This document shows positions 53,272 through 64,000 of a DNA stretch of 64,000 bases, in pieces (position 1 is the first letter of the stretch; each line of letters starts with the position of its first letter). The DNA is taken from positions 7,226,001 to 7,290,000 of the forward strand of contig NC_056048.1 in the NCBI RefSeq assembly GCF_004379255.2, given 5' to 3'. The notes beneath the pieces were generated by a model, which worked only from the letters and a program-made list of their open reading frames with translations, had not been told where the DNA came from and did no database searches. The stretch is from Salvia splendens (lineage: Eukaryota > Streptophyta > Magnoliopsida > Lamiales > Lamiaceae). Made by a program: the position numbers and the translations under genes.

Positions 53272-56200
53272 ATGATGTCCCCAAATCATATACCGGAAAA
53301 TCGTAGTCCTTCCCTCCCGGCCACTTTCAGGTCAGTATTCTGCATAGCATATCCAATTCCATTCCAAATTATTTTGTTTGAGACTTTGTTTTTTCTCAAT
53401 ATTGTTGAGTAGCTCAATTTATGGAGCTGATTGGAATTTCACAGTTTCAGATCCCATTGTGTGTGCGAATGTGTTTATTTTCCTTCACACTGAAGTATTT
53501 ATGCATGAAGCACTGAAAATTTGCTCCTATGAGAACAGAAGAGTTGATTGGGAAATAGGACTAATTTCAGTTTTAGAGAAATTGGTCATTGTAGAGGTAA
53601 ATGCGTGGTATGTGTTGAGCTACCAATTGTAGCGGATCAAATAGTGAAGTGAGCCCCCACAGAGAAGGAATGTTTTCATTTTCGTTTTTTCTAGAAGAGG
53701 AATGTTCTATTGTAACTTATAGAGTCTATAGTAGTTATAACATGAAATATAGAAAAGGTACAGTACAGGACAATGCTGGTTCGGTTTTTGTGTTTTGCAT
53801 TTAAGCACGTCGATTTAAAGTACAAAATGCATTACATGGACTGTTTTTAGCCATTTCCACGGATGAAATTATCAAGTGAGTGTACATATATGATGAGTGG
53901 TCACAATATTTTATAGATGCCGTCAAATTCGAATTGTCTAGTTGATAAATCATGTTTCTTGTTTTCTTGATCTGATATTGTTGAATGTAGGCAAACTCCC
54001 TTGAAGGTCATCCATGTCTTTGGTAACTTTATGAGAATTTGGTCGATCTACTCTGTCTACCGCTATTTGTCTCAAACAGGGGCTTCAGTTGTTTTGTTTA
54101 TATTCAGCTGTCTTGTTCCATCGTCCATTCTGTTTTTACTTATGCAAAAACCTTGGAAGGGCAGATCTCTTTCTAATACGCAGGTTATCACGAAACCCAC
54201 TGGGACCTTTTATTCTTCTTCCTTGCTTATTAAAGCTTAAATTTGATATGAACGTCTTTGCTTATGTCTTTAGCATTCTTACTTCCTTTAGGTAGTGCCT
54301 TCTGTGATAAATGGTGGTATAACTGCCCTATACTTCATCTTATGGGGAAAGGGGCTTCGATCTTGTGGTCCTCTCAGGTGAACTATCAAACCGATTTTAT
54401 ATACAGCTGCTTTAACTTGTTTATAGGCCTTGCAATTCATAGAGGATGATGGATCGCAGCTACTGGAAAAGAATCCTCAGTTAACCTGGTTACTAGCTTT
54501 TGTTTATGTGACCTTCACAGTAGCATTTGTCTGTAAGATAGTTTAAAAAGTGGTGTGATTCTTGATCCTCAGAAGAGTAGAATTACATAATCTGTGACGA
54601 TACATGTAAATGAAATGCGAAGGACTGGCATGTAGTCATCTTTTATGAAATAAAATGTTTTCAAGGGTCAAACCAATTCGTACATGTAGCTTGCCAATTG
54701 CTCCATGAAAGAAATGCTTAATATGTCAGGATCATATTGGCGGAGTATTCAGGTGCTGTCCTTGGAGTGTTATCTGCAGTCTTGTATGGAAGGAGAGATC
54801 GTGTTTGGAGAAAGGTATTTTTTCAATAGGTATCACAATTGTTTCCACTTGCAATTTATAGATGCAAAGCTTAATCCTGTCTTGATATTATGTGTACCTA
54901 TCAGAACTTCGGTAGCTTATTACTGTTCATTCTTTCCCTCTAAGTGAAGGTGTGAGGTAGTAAGATATCCTCGTGGATCAATAATTAAATTTCAAAGAAC
55001 TTGATTAGTAAACTTCATTAGTGTAGTCAAATTTCTAGTGAATTTCATATGCAGGCTCAAATAGTCTAACATCAATCTGGATGCATAGATAAATACAACT
55101 TTTTCTCTTGAAAAACATGTCACACAATTCTTTTTCTCTTGACATGCTATTCTAAGTAGTTTTTCTTATTTCTTTATCAGGTTGGGGGCCTCCTTGCAAT
55201 GTTAGCATCTTTTTACTTTTTGTCTCAAGGATGGGCCACAGCTTCACAATCTCCTCTTTATATCCTTTAAAGATTGAACTATTGTTAACTATTTATTAAT
55301 GTATCCCATGCTACTGAAGAAGGTGGTGATTAGGTCTTCCCTTTAAACACATTCCATCCATATATGATTTGGGTTTTGGTGAACTTAACTCAGAACTACC
55401 ATTTAGTGATAATGAAGATGCAGACGCCCAGCCTGAAGAAGTTTTAGGTGTTAAACAGATGCTAATTCCCATATTTGCTGGAATTTTATCAGCATTAAGG
55501 AGAGTGATCGCAAGACGTGTCTCACTTAAGGTATCGACTTCATTTGGCTGTATATGTTTTGGATATCAGTTCTTAATACCTCTGCCAAATGTACACAAAT
55601 CCGAAGAAACAAACTGGAACTAAACATGACATCCAAATGTGTGCACTTTATCATTACAGAATCAACTTAAAAGACGGTTGAATGCCGTAACCATTGCTTC
55701 TGCCACCTGTTTTCTCTTCCCTGTCGCCATGTGGGACATGATCATTGTGAGTGTCATTCTTTTGTCTTTTTAGCTGAATACATATCCTGGTCTTCTTTTT
55801 TCTTGTCGCTCTTTATGTTGTAACTTTTTCCCTATTAATCCTTAGGTGTAGAAATTGCCTGATATATACTGATACCTGGTTTCTCAATTGTGTTGTGAAC
55901 TTGTCAGGGGTCTACAAATGTGGAATTGCCATTTTCTATGTGGGCCTTTTCAAGCTTTGTCGTTTTTGGAATTATTTTGATATTTTATGTGGACAGTATT
56001 GCAGAAGAGAGGTACTTTCTTGGCTTTGTATGCATCTAAGTAGGCTTCTGTGCTTCATATGGATTTATACCTTTTAATTTGCTTCTGTGTTCCGGTTTTA
56101 TCGGGAGTAACACATAATAGCCTAGTTCCTTGTGATCTACTTTGCATAAAATCTGGCTCAAAGTTTGGTAATCTGTTTCTTGGGGCCAGTACCAGTGTAC

Positions 56201-57111
56201 CACCAGAAATTTTACGAGTCTCAGCATACTTCTCAATAGAGCAGTGCTTACTAAAATAGAATAGTAACATGCTGATGAACTTACAATAAGTATGTGTTGT
56301 ACTTGTGCACTACATCCCTTGTGGCAGTGTAAAATCTGAAGTGTTTCATTATTTCTTTGTGTCATGAGATATTGTAGTCAATTCGTAGTGATACATGGTA
56401 TATTGATTGGGTGTAACAACTTGCAGATTGAATATGGTGTTCTCATCTCCAAGACATTTGCTGGTTGCTGGAGGATGCATCATTGTGATGGATATTGTGT
56501 ACAAAATGGATTTCTCTTTGCCTGGCTTTTTACTTTGTGCAGCCATTTTGGGCTTTGGTACGAATGGGGCTTTTTTTGCTTTATTGTTTTTATTACAATG
56601 TATACACTCCATGGGCTATGATTTGCATGGATAGAACTAGGCATAGTTCCCAATTTATTGTTGTAGTAGTGCACTTTATGTCAGTCCTGATTATGCTGTC
56701 ATAAGTAATTTGTCAGGTATTCACTTTTCAAACTTCAAATCATTCACCTTATACTAAGCATGTTTAGTTGTATGCTTTGGCAAGGAAAAGTTTATCAAAA
56801 TCAGTTTATTTGTTGTAAATTGTTTGTGGATTGTCAGTGAATCCACTTCCATTTATTTTTCAACTTTTTCTTAGTATCTTTGTTAAATTCTTCTTGCCCC
56901 TTTTCGTGTTTATGTGGTAGTGTTTATTGGCCAATGGATATTTTTGATGTCCATGTGCACCTGTAAATGGGTTCTCAATGAAGCATTCTAATTTGTAGGG
57001 ATACATGAAGCAACTTCTTTGGATCGTATGAGGAAAGATTCATTGCAACGTTCAGTTATATCAGATGAAGCTTATGAGGACCAAATTCAGATGTCACCAC
57101 TTCCAACTTAA
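53272..57111 (+). CDS. Multi-span membrane protein like the N-terminal half of ZnT5/Msc2/MTP12
   Basis: Ten exons (53272-53330, 53991-54183, 54292-54377, 54730-54814, 55181-55259, 55334-55530, 55660-55746, 55908-56011, 56427-56557, 56999-57111) join in frame to 377 residues. About nine hydrophobic helices are separated by basic loops. Conserved blocks include ILAEYSGAVLGVLSAVLYGR then RDRVWRKVGGLLAML, LSALRRVIARRVSLKNQLKR, ATCFLFPVAMWDMIIG and FSSPRHLLVAGGCIIVMDIV. I recognise these from the N-terminal, non-CDF part of plant MTP12-type zinc transporters of the early secretory pathway. The protein stops at MSPLPT before the cation-efflux domain, and no CDF exon was found in the next 1.3 kb. 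It is therefore a natural short form, a split gene or a truncated one. Intron 5 starts ATATCCTTT, a U12-type site. It is divergent from RPS7. Confidence 0.75.
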
Positions 57112-58480
57112 CGTAAGGACAGTTCCACAATTTGTGACATCATATTCACAGTATATCATGCATCTATTCTATACATGCTTAATTTTCTTATTTTGATTGC
57201 GATGAGTGATCTTTTTCTTATAGCAGTTTCTGAAAATGAGAATCGGCACTAGATGTAGCTGCAATTACGAAATTCTACCAATAGCGAATATCATGCTAAG
57301 TATGACATTCGAAGATAAATTCTAGTAAACTTGTTTGAGTAGGATTTCTTCACTGTGAAAGGTAGCTTCGTGTCATGAAAAAAAATTTATATTGTTCTTA
57401 AATAAACTGATCATCCTAGGCCTTGGTGTCCAAAGAACATTAATGAATTGAGGTTCTTGTGTTTTCTTCGCATGTTGAGCTCATCTGATATTACTTTTCT
57501 GAACTCTTATGAACAACACACCAGATGTGGACAACTGCTGAGGCAAGGCTCGGGGTGATTAAGAGCGGCACATATTTTATCTGACTACAAAATTTGCAGT
57601 ATCTAGCTCAAAGTTGGCAGTATCTTGCTCAAAATTTGCAAAGAACATTTGTGACTGCAAGGATCTCTGTGCTGTTTGAGTAACATGGGACTACAAATAT
57701 GCTAGGAAGCATGCTAGTTTTGCAGTTCAAGATATTGATTATGGTACATATGTAGCCACCACAATCTTTGGTCTTTTCAGTTTTAGAGGCTATTTTTTTA
57801 TTTCTGAAAGGATCTGTAAAGACCAATGCTGCGCTGCATATATTCCAGATCGAACAATTCCATAGTTCCCCATTGCTATCTTGATATTGTTGTTCTACAT
57901 TGTTTTTTTATTGTTCTAGTCTTGTGAAGTAATAGAATCATGTGGCTAGATCAGCTGCTTCTATATTTCCCTCATTCTTACTCTAAATACCTGGTCTGAG
58001 TTGATATTCAGTTAAATATTTACAGAAAACAGCTAATGTTGTGCTGCACTTTATGCTAGCTACAGTCCCAGGCCAGCGATGGAAACCAGCTTGATCGTGA
58101 ATATTCGAATTTGCCTCTCCTGAACCATCAGTTTTTATGCGTGATATTAGATAAAAGTGGAAACAGTTTGTTAATGTTGTTTAGGATGCTCTTATTGACA
58201 TTTGATATTGGCGCAAGTCACCAACTGATTGCCGATTTTGCTGAGCAATTGATGGTTGTTGTATCATTGCGTGGATTGTTAGGTATAGCTGGGCAGGTTT
58301 GTACTATTAATCATGATAGACTAGAATAGATTTGGACTTGCATATAAATCAAACACACCTTGACTATCTAATGATGTAAACAGAGGGCAGAACGGCATTG
58401 TTTCACTGATATATGTAGTAATTTAATGGAACAAGGACTACTCCTATCACTGAATGGATTGATGAAAACTGGTTGCTTGC
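57112..58480. other. Between convergent genes; UTRs and unidentified sequence
   Basis: Expected to hold the 3' UTR of the membrane-protein gene and, on the other strand, that of the ABA4-like gene. A 72-codon frame at 58111-58329 has no recognised motif. I looked for metal-binding CDF helices (HxxxD) here and saw none. Confidence 0.4.
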
Positions 58481-58695
58481 TTAACGAGTTCCATGCTCTG
58501 TTTTCCTGCTCACTGCTTTAGTTATAAAATGTGTAAGAATGCCAATGGGGCAAAACAGCAGGCAAAGAGAAACCGAATGCCGGGTTTCCACGTTGTCTTG
58601 CAGTCCATCAAAATACACCTGCCTGCTTCAATATAAATTGACTCTCAGTGTTTGTGTTTGGGTATGTGTATGTGTTAGAGAGAGGAGAGAGGAGA

Positions 58696-58734
<39 letters not shown>

Positions 58735-59961
58735 TGCAGCAAAGAGATCGACGGCTAACAAATGAATCCAAGCAGAAGCGAGAGTCATCTCACTCGAGAA
58801 CATCTTGGCAATGCCCGGTAGCTGAAACACAAGTAGACCCGTGAGCGTTTTGAGTGCATCTTTCCTCCATGTTAAACTGAAAAATGTTTACAGAACTCTA
58901 CACTGCAGTAAAAAAACACACCTCCGGCAGCAAGTATTTACTTGCAAACATGTAGCGGATTGTGTCGGGTGTCCACGACAGATAGAGTAGATAAGCATAC
59001 AAGATGGCAAGAGCAATATAGGGTATGCTGCTTGCCACTATTTTCTTAGTCTGCAAAACCACAGATATAAGAAAACTCAGTGATGTTTGATCATAGGAGA
59101 AGGGTATATGAACAAGAAGTGTGTTTACAAAAATGGGTATTTACAAAGTCAGCTTGAGGCGCGACAACCATGAAGGTGTAACATGGAAGCACAGCAACTG
59201 TACCCCATGTAAAAGCACTAGCAGCAATCTGAGAATTCGCAAGCCCTGCCAAATTCACCATTCGATGTAAAATTCTTCCGAGCAACACGAGTATATTGAT
59301 GCTATAAGAGACGAAGCAAGTAAAGACCATTACACAAAGCAGATACGACTGAGCTTTTTCTGTGTACAGCCATTGTTCCAGGAATAGGTATACTAATAGT
59401 TCTTGAACCTCCAAGAAAATTAGAGCTTGACCGTTGCCTCATACCAAGAACCCATATTTTCGTGCTTTCATGAGAATTATTACTCGCTCGGGTGTTACAT
59501 AGGTTAGTAATGGGCGGTCTTGTGTGAAGATCAACCTGCAAGATGATGCAGAAACCTAACTTGTGAGAATCTCACATCAATGGAATGCAAATTCCGTGTT
59601 GAATTCTTGCATCAAAACAAATAAACAAGTCCCTAAGAGTTACTAGTGCCACCTAATCAAATCTTGAACTGCAAATGCAATATATTTGCTCCAAAATCAT
59701 GTTTAATGATAGTGAAATGCAAAATGTAAAAATCAAGAAAAGGCCAAAGACAATTGAATCCAGCATTGGGCATGCAGCAAATTTAAGAGGGATCAACAAA
59801 CATACTCATTCATTTACAAAAAAAAGTAGCAGCAAAGACAATTGACAACACAAACACAAACACACACACACAAAAGAGGCATTGATTTGACAAGAGAGGA
59901 AGCATACCCGGAGAGGAGAAACGCAGGGTGGAGCTCGGAGAAAACAAGAAGAGAATGACAT
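58481..59961 (-). CDS. ABA4: ABA4-like plastid membrane protein (neoxanthin formation)
   Basis: Six exons on the minus strand (59961-59908, 59535-59328, 59245-59145, 59050-58922, 58821-58733, 58622-58481) join in frame to 240 residues. The N-terminal ~85 residues ([18 protein letters not shown].. with many Ser, Arg and few acids) form a plastid transit peptide. The DUF4281 domain follows with about four membrane helices: [40 protein letters not shown] then [39 protein letters not shown], and [20 protein letters not shown]. In Arabidopsis ABA4 is needed for neoxanthin synthesis from violaxanthin and so for abscisic acid supply; rice MHZ4 is the orthologue. Intron 5 contains a GA/CT microsatellite right at its donor. 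All phases agree. Confidence 0.93.
58678..58731 (+). repeat. (GA)n microsatellite at an ABA4 splice donor
   Basis: About 50 bp of GA repeats. On the gene's strand it is (CT)n beginning in the donor itself (G|GTCTCTCTCT). Confidence 0.9.
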
Positions 59962-60807
<846 letters not shown>

Positions 60808-61633
60808 CTACGTTTTGCCGCACCTGAACTTTTTAACGCTTCAATTTCATATTGATTAATCATTGATTTATTACATGAGTAGTTTTATGTATTCCTTAGG
60901 AAAATTGCTAATTAAAATCCAATTTAAATTTAATCCAAATTGAGTTCTTGACCACTTGAAACTAGAATGAAGCATTTACGATTTTTGTTGGTATGATCCA
61001 AGATCGAAACATCAAAAAGATCTTAACTTTTCAAAATAAAATGTTAGATCAGCACTATTCTAAGGGGTTATTGTTCGCCTATATACAATGCAACCTAACC
61101 TAAAAGCACACACTCATTAGAATAGCATATTTGTCACATGAAGACGAACTTAATGATTCAGATTTCAGACCCACCAAAAAAATCTGGAACAGGTCTGGTA
61201 TGTTGTCGTTCTGACAAGATTACACGCAGCTAAAAAATAAAAAATATAAAAAAAATGAAATCTTTCTCTAATCATGGCTTTTTAAAGCAAACTTTTCAAA
61301 GTAAAAAAAAAAACACAACAAACTCTGTGGAGTTGTGATTGGTGCAACAGCAAAATGCCATTATATGTTTGAAATCAAGCTGGCATCGAACCACAATCAA
61401 TAACCTGTAAAAATCTGTATACCAACACTCGAGAGATGGAAATGAACCTAATATAGCAACAATAAATCACGTGTTTTTCGTGTGTAAAATGCAATCAAGA
61501 ATGAAAATATCTTGCAAATTCATTTGGTTTTCTGCAGTCTTGAGAGTCTTAAATTCTTTCTTGCAACTCTACAAGTACCTTAAACGAATACTGGAACGCT
61601 GTTTTAGCCAAAGCACACGACAGGAGGCCTTGC
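60808..61633. other. Spacer, 3' flank of the lipase gene
   Basis: AT-rich; the right part should be the 3' UTR of the minus-strand gene ending at 61634. Confidence 0.4.
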
Positions 61634-64000
61634 TTAGCAGTGCTTGTCGAGCCAATATATAATATCGTTGAAGACTTTGAGTATGATGTCATCGGGCTCT
61701 CCCTCGAGCAGAGAGTGGAAGGAGTGGTCGTACAGGTTGAGCGTCTTGTCTTGGCTCTGGGCTCTCTCGTATAATGCGCTGCTCACTGATGGATCCGTCA
61801 CTTTGTCGTCCTTTCCGTGCAGGATCAGTAGTGGCAGAGACACCTGTAGTTGGAACAAGTTTGCGGTTTTCAGAAAAAGAAAAGAAAATTCCTTATTTTA
61901 ACGAAACGACATTGTTTTGAGCATTTGGCATCAGCTAACGACATCGTTTCGATCAGCGAACATTTTGTCCATATAAGGTTTCCCGACTGTCATATCACCA
62001 TCGAGTTGACTGAAATTAGGATCCGTGAGATAATTGCGAAGGGTTGAAAAGTTGTGATTTTAAATTCAAATTCCAAACCTTATGAGATTTATCAGAAGTC
62101 AATGCAATTTCATGATTTAAATGACAATTGTTCCAAAATATCATCAACAAACTAGAACAATAAATGGTTGTAATGAAGCGATTGAGAGGGACATACCTTT
62201 TCCAATTGTTGCTCGATATCTTGCGTTGTCCTCAGCAACTCCACAGCTGTTCTTAACCGAGGCTTATGCTTGTAAGCAACGACGTTGTACGCAGTCTGAG
62301 TCATGGCAGAAGTTAGATAAACCTCCTTGTCACAATATCATTAACACGGTCAGAATCACAACCTGTTGTCGCTTCTTCACATCTTTGAACGCCAGCTCGG
62401 CCAAGTCCTTTTGTGGGACAAGCTTTTGCTTTGGAAATAGTTTCGCGAGTCCAATTAGAATTTGATCCAATGGCCACGGGGGAACCATTTCATCTGCTAA
62501 CTAGATAGAGAGATATTCCATCAACTCAAAGCTCGGGGAAACTCTCGATGGATGCTTAACTCGTACAAGAGGAAAACTAAGTAAGGTACCTTGCACATTG
62601 GTGCAGCAAGAACTGCACCATTCCAAGCATCGGGTTGTTTTAGGTGCACCTTGAGGGCTACTGCTCCCCCCATAGATTGCCCAAACAAAAAACTTGGCAA
62701 AAGACGAAACCCTGGATTCTCTGCATCGGATACTTGTTTAGCTATGAAACAGCTGAGCAAAGGGAAAACAAAAAGGAAAGCATAGCTTTTACTAGCACTA
62801 CACAGTTAAACCCAATATTCTAAGCTAACCAATTTATCTTCATTTCTACATGAATTCCATAAGGGATATATTCTTCTAATTTCATAAGCCCCAAATGCTG
62901 CCTCCTTTGATTCATGAAATGAATACCTTGTACAGCATAAAGTATAGACTCAACACCGCCAGATAGAGATTGTATATTATAAGCACGAGTGGAGATTGTA
63001 TAAATCATCGTATGTAACACCTTTCACTATAGAGATTGTAGAAGTCGTCATATCTAGCAACTGAGTTTATGGGTATCATACCTTTCACTTTAGAGTATTG
63101 CTCAATGACATCATCAACGATTAGGTCAAATTTCGGAATGTAGCCATGTAGACCTTCTGACAGACCGAATCCTGGGTAATCCATAGCAAAAACGGCATAG
63201 CCAGAAGATGCTAACTTTCTAGCAATTCCTACAAAAAAAATCAAATAATAATTTAGTTCCAAGAACCTCCTTAAAAACGATAAAAAAAATATAATCCGAG
63301 TATCTTATGAGCCACATGCCTTCAAAGAAAAAAGTGCATGTATCACCATAACCGTGACAATAACAGACCACTGCCTTTGGGGACCTGCTATCTGGAACCC
63401 AACTTTTCGAGAAAATTTCCAACCCTCTGGAATTCACATCATATGACTGTAAAAAGATATAGGACAAGTTACCATCAGAAACAACATCAAGAGCTTTTGA
63501 ATAAACTACAAATACCAAACACTGCAACTCAGGGCTGCTTATAACAGAAAGGAGCATTGTTAGATTCTACCGAAGGCAAGAATGGCTAAGCAAACGATAG
63601 TTGCATTGTACACCCTCCCTTGGCACGTAAATGATAGGAAGAAAACTCCGTTTTAGACAAGAAATTTTTTAAAAGAGGACAAATCAACGTTCTTGTGTGA
63701 TCCAAAAAGTGAAGGTTGAAATACTTAACATATTACAAAAACCAGTTTCTAAATATTGAATAAATTCTTTGTACATGAGTCTGAGAGCAGGTTAAACGAT
63801 GGGATCTCACGAAGAGACAGTTGAATGATATTGCATGGTTAGAAACATCACCATGTAAGAAAACAACAAAGATCAAAGTAGGGAATATAAGAAGAATGTG
63901 GCTTAAAGCTTGCAGTCATGCAAGCATTCCTAGACCTTCAACAACATATTAACCTGCAAAAAAAGAGAAACTTTACCTCTGTCATCTTCAACCTGTCGCA
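61634..64000 (-). CDS. Monoacylglycerol lipase-like alpha/beta hydrolase, partial
   Basis: Exons on the minus strand: 64000-63977 (partial), 63446-63320, 63228-63082, 62720-62590, 62500-62363, 62295-62197 and 61843-61634, giving the last ~291 residues; the N-terminus lies beyond the right edge. Visible catalytic parts are the oxyanion-hole region VVCYCHGYGDTCTFFFEG, MDYPGFGLSEGLHGYIPKFD, nucleophile Ser in LFGQSMGGAVALK, acid in LILHGKDDKVTDPSVS, and His in SFHSLLEGEPDD. This matches plant MAGL proteins (the group that includes caffeoyl shikimate esterase), which hydrolyse monoacylglycerols or related esters. No membrane segment in the visible part. Intron after the 63446-63320 exon appears to use a GC donor. 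The exact family member cannot be told without the N-terminus. Confidence 0.92.

Noticed and set aside
54426..54536. Extra exon candidate (ALQFIEDDGSQLLEKNPQ..) in intron 3 of the membrane-protein gene
   Set aside because: After exon 3 (phase 2) it reads into a TAG within five codons, whereas the exon at 54730 joins cleanly and continues the conserved RIILAEYSGAVLG block.
58111..58329. 72-codon frame as a possible missing CDF exon of the MTP12-like gene
   Set aside because: It lacks the HxxxD metal-binding helices and has no supporting splice phase.

Overview
This is a nuclear genome window from a flowering plant, almost certainly a eudicot. The evidence is intron-rich genes with plant-specific relatives (an ABA4/neoxanthin-type plastid protein, a plant 40S RPS7 gene, a myristoylated glutaredoxin-domain protein), AT-rich intergenic DNA, and dense plant transposons (PIF/Harbinger, hAT, Stowaway, Copia-type and other LTRs). 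The LTR and gene style would fit Lamiales, but that is only an impression.

Layout. Positions 1-14,000 are a transposon graveyard. They hold a PIF/Harbinger element carrying only ORF1 (1532-3343), a 181-bp triplication of a small Harbinger MITE plus its host flank, a Myb/SANT-like pseudogene (4701-5924), an LTR fragment with a regular array of GC-rich dyads (6770-7127), and a decayed two-gene PIF/Harbinger locus. That locus has a Myb-like ORF1 at 7501-8293 and a HARBI1-like transposase at 9648-12680, the latter split by a solo LTR with an exact 5-bp target duplication. From 14 to 25.6 kb there are mainly MITEs, a hAT element with an 8-bp TSD, a long foldback element, and one intronless gene at 17082-17816.

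Positions 25.6-34 kb hold an M50B-like membrane metalloprotease gene (9 exons), a second ORF1-only Harbinger element with a hAT inside its terminal repeat, and a single-exon glutaredoxin-domain gene. From 34 to 44 kb is again mobile DNA. Its centre is a nested stack: a foldback element broken first by an LTR and then by an apparently intact ORF1-only Harbinger, whose empty site can be read from the foldback's own other arm.

Positions 45-64 kb are the gene-rich part: type I phosphomannose isomerase (5 exons, with a hAT in intron 2), 40S ribosomal protein S7 (minus) head-to-head with a 10-exon multi-span membrane protein resembling the N-terminal half of ZnT5/Msc2/MTP12 zinc transporters, an ABA4-like gene (minus, 6 exons), and a monoacylglycerol lipase-like alpha/beta hydrolase (minus) that runs off the right edge.

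The host genes are independent housekeeping or metabolic genes and not a cluster. The unifying theme is transposon biology. The best candidates for something undescribed are the regularly spaced GC dyad arrays found in two copies of one LTR family, and the repeated occurrence of Harbinger elements that keep only the Myb-like ORF1. Exon boundaries were read by eye from splice consensus and reading-frame continuity; family names come from remembered protein motifs, not from searches.
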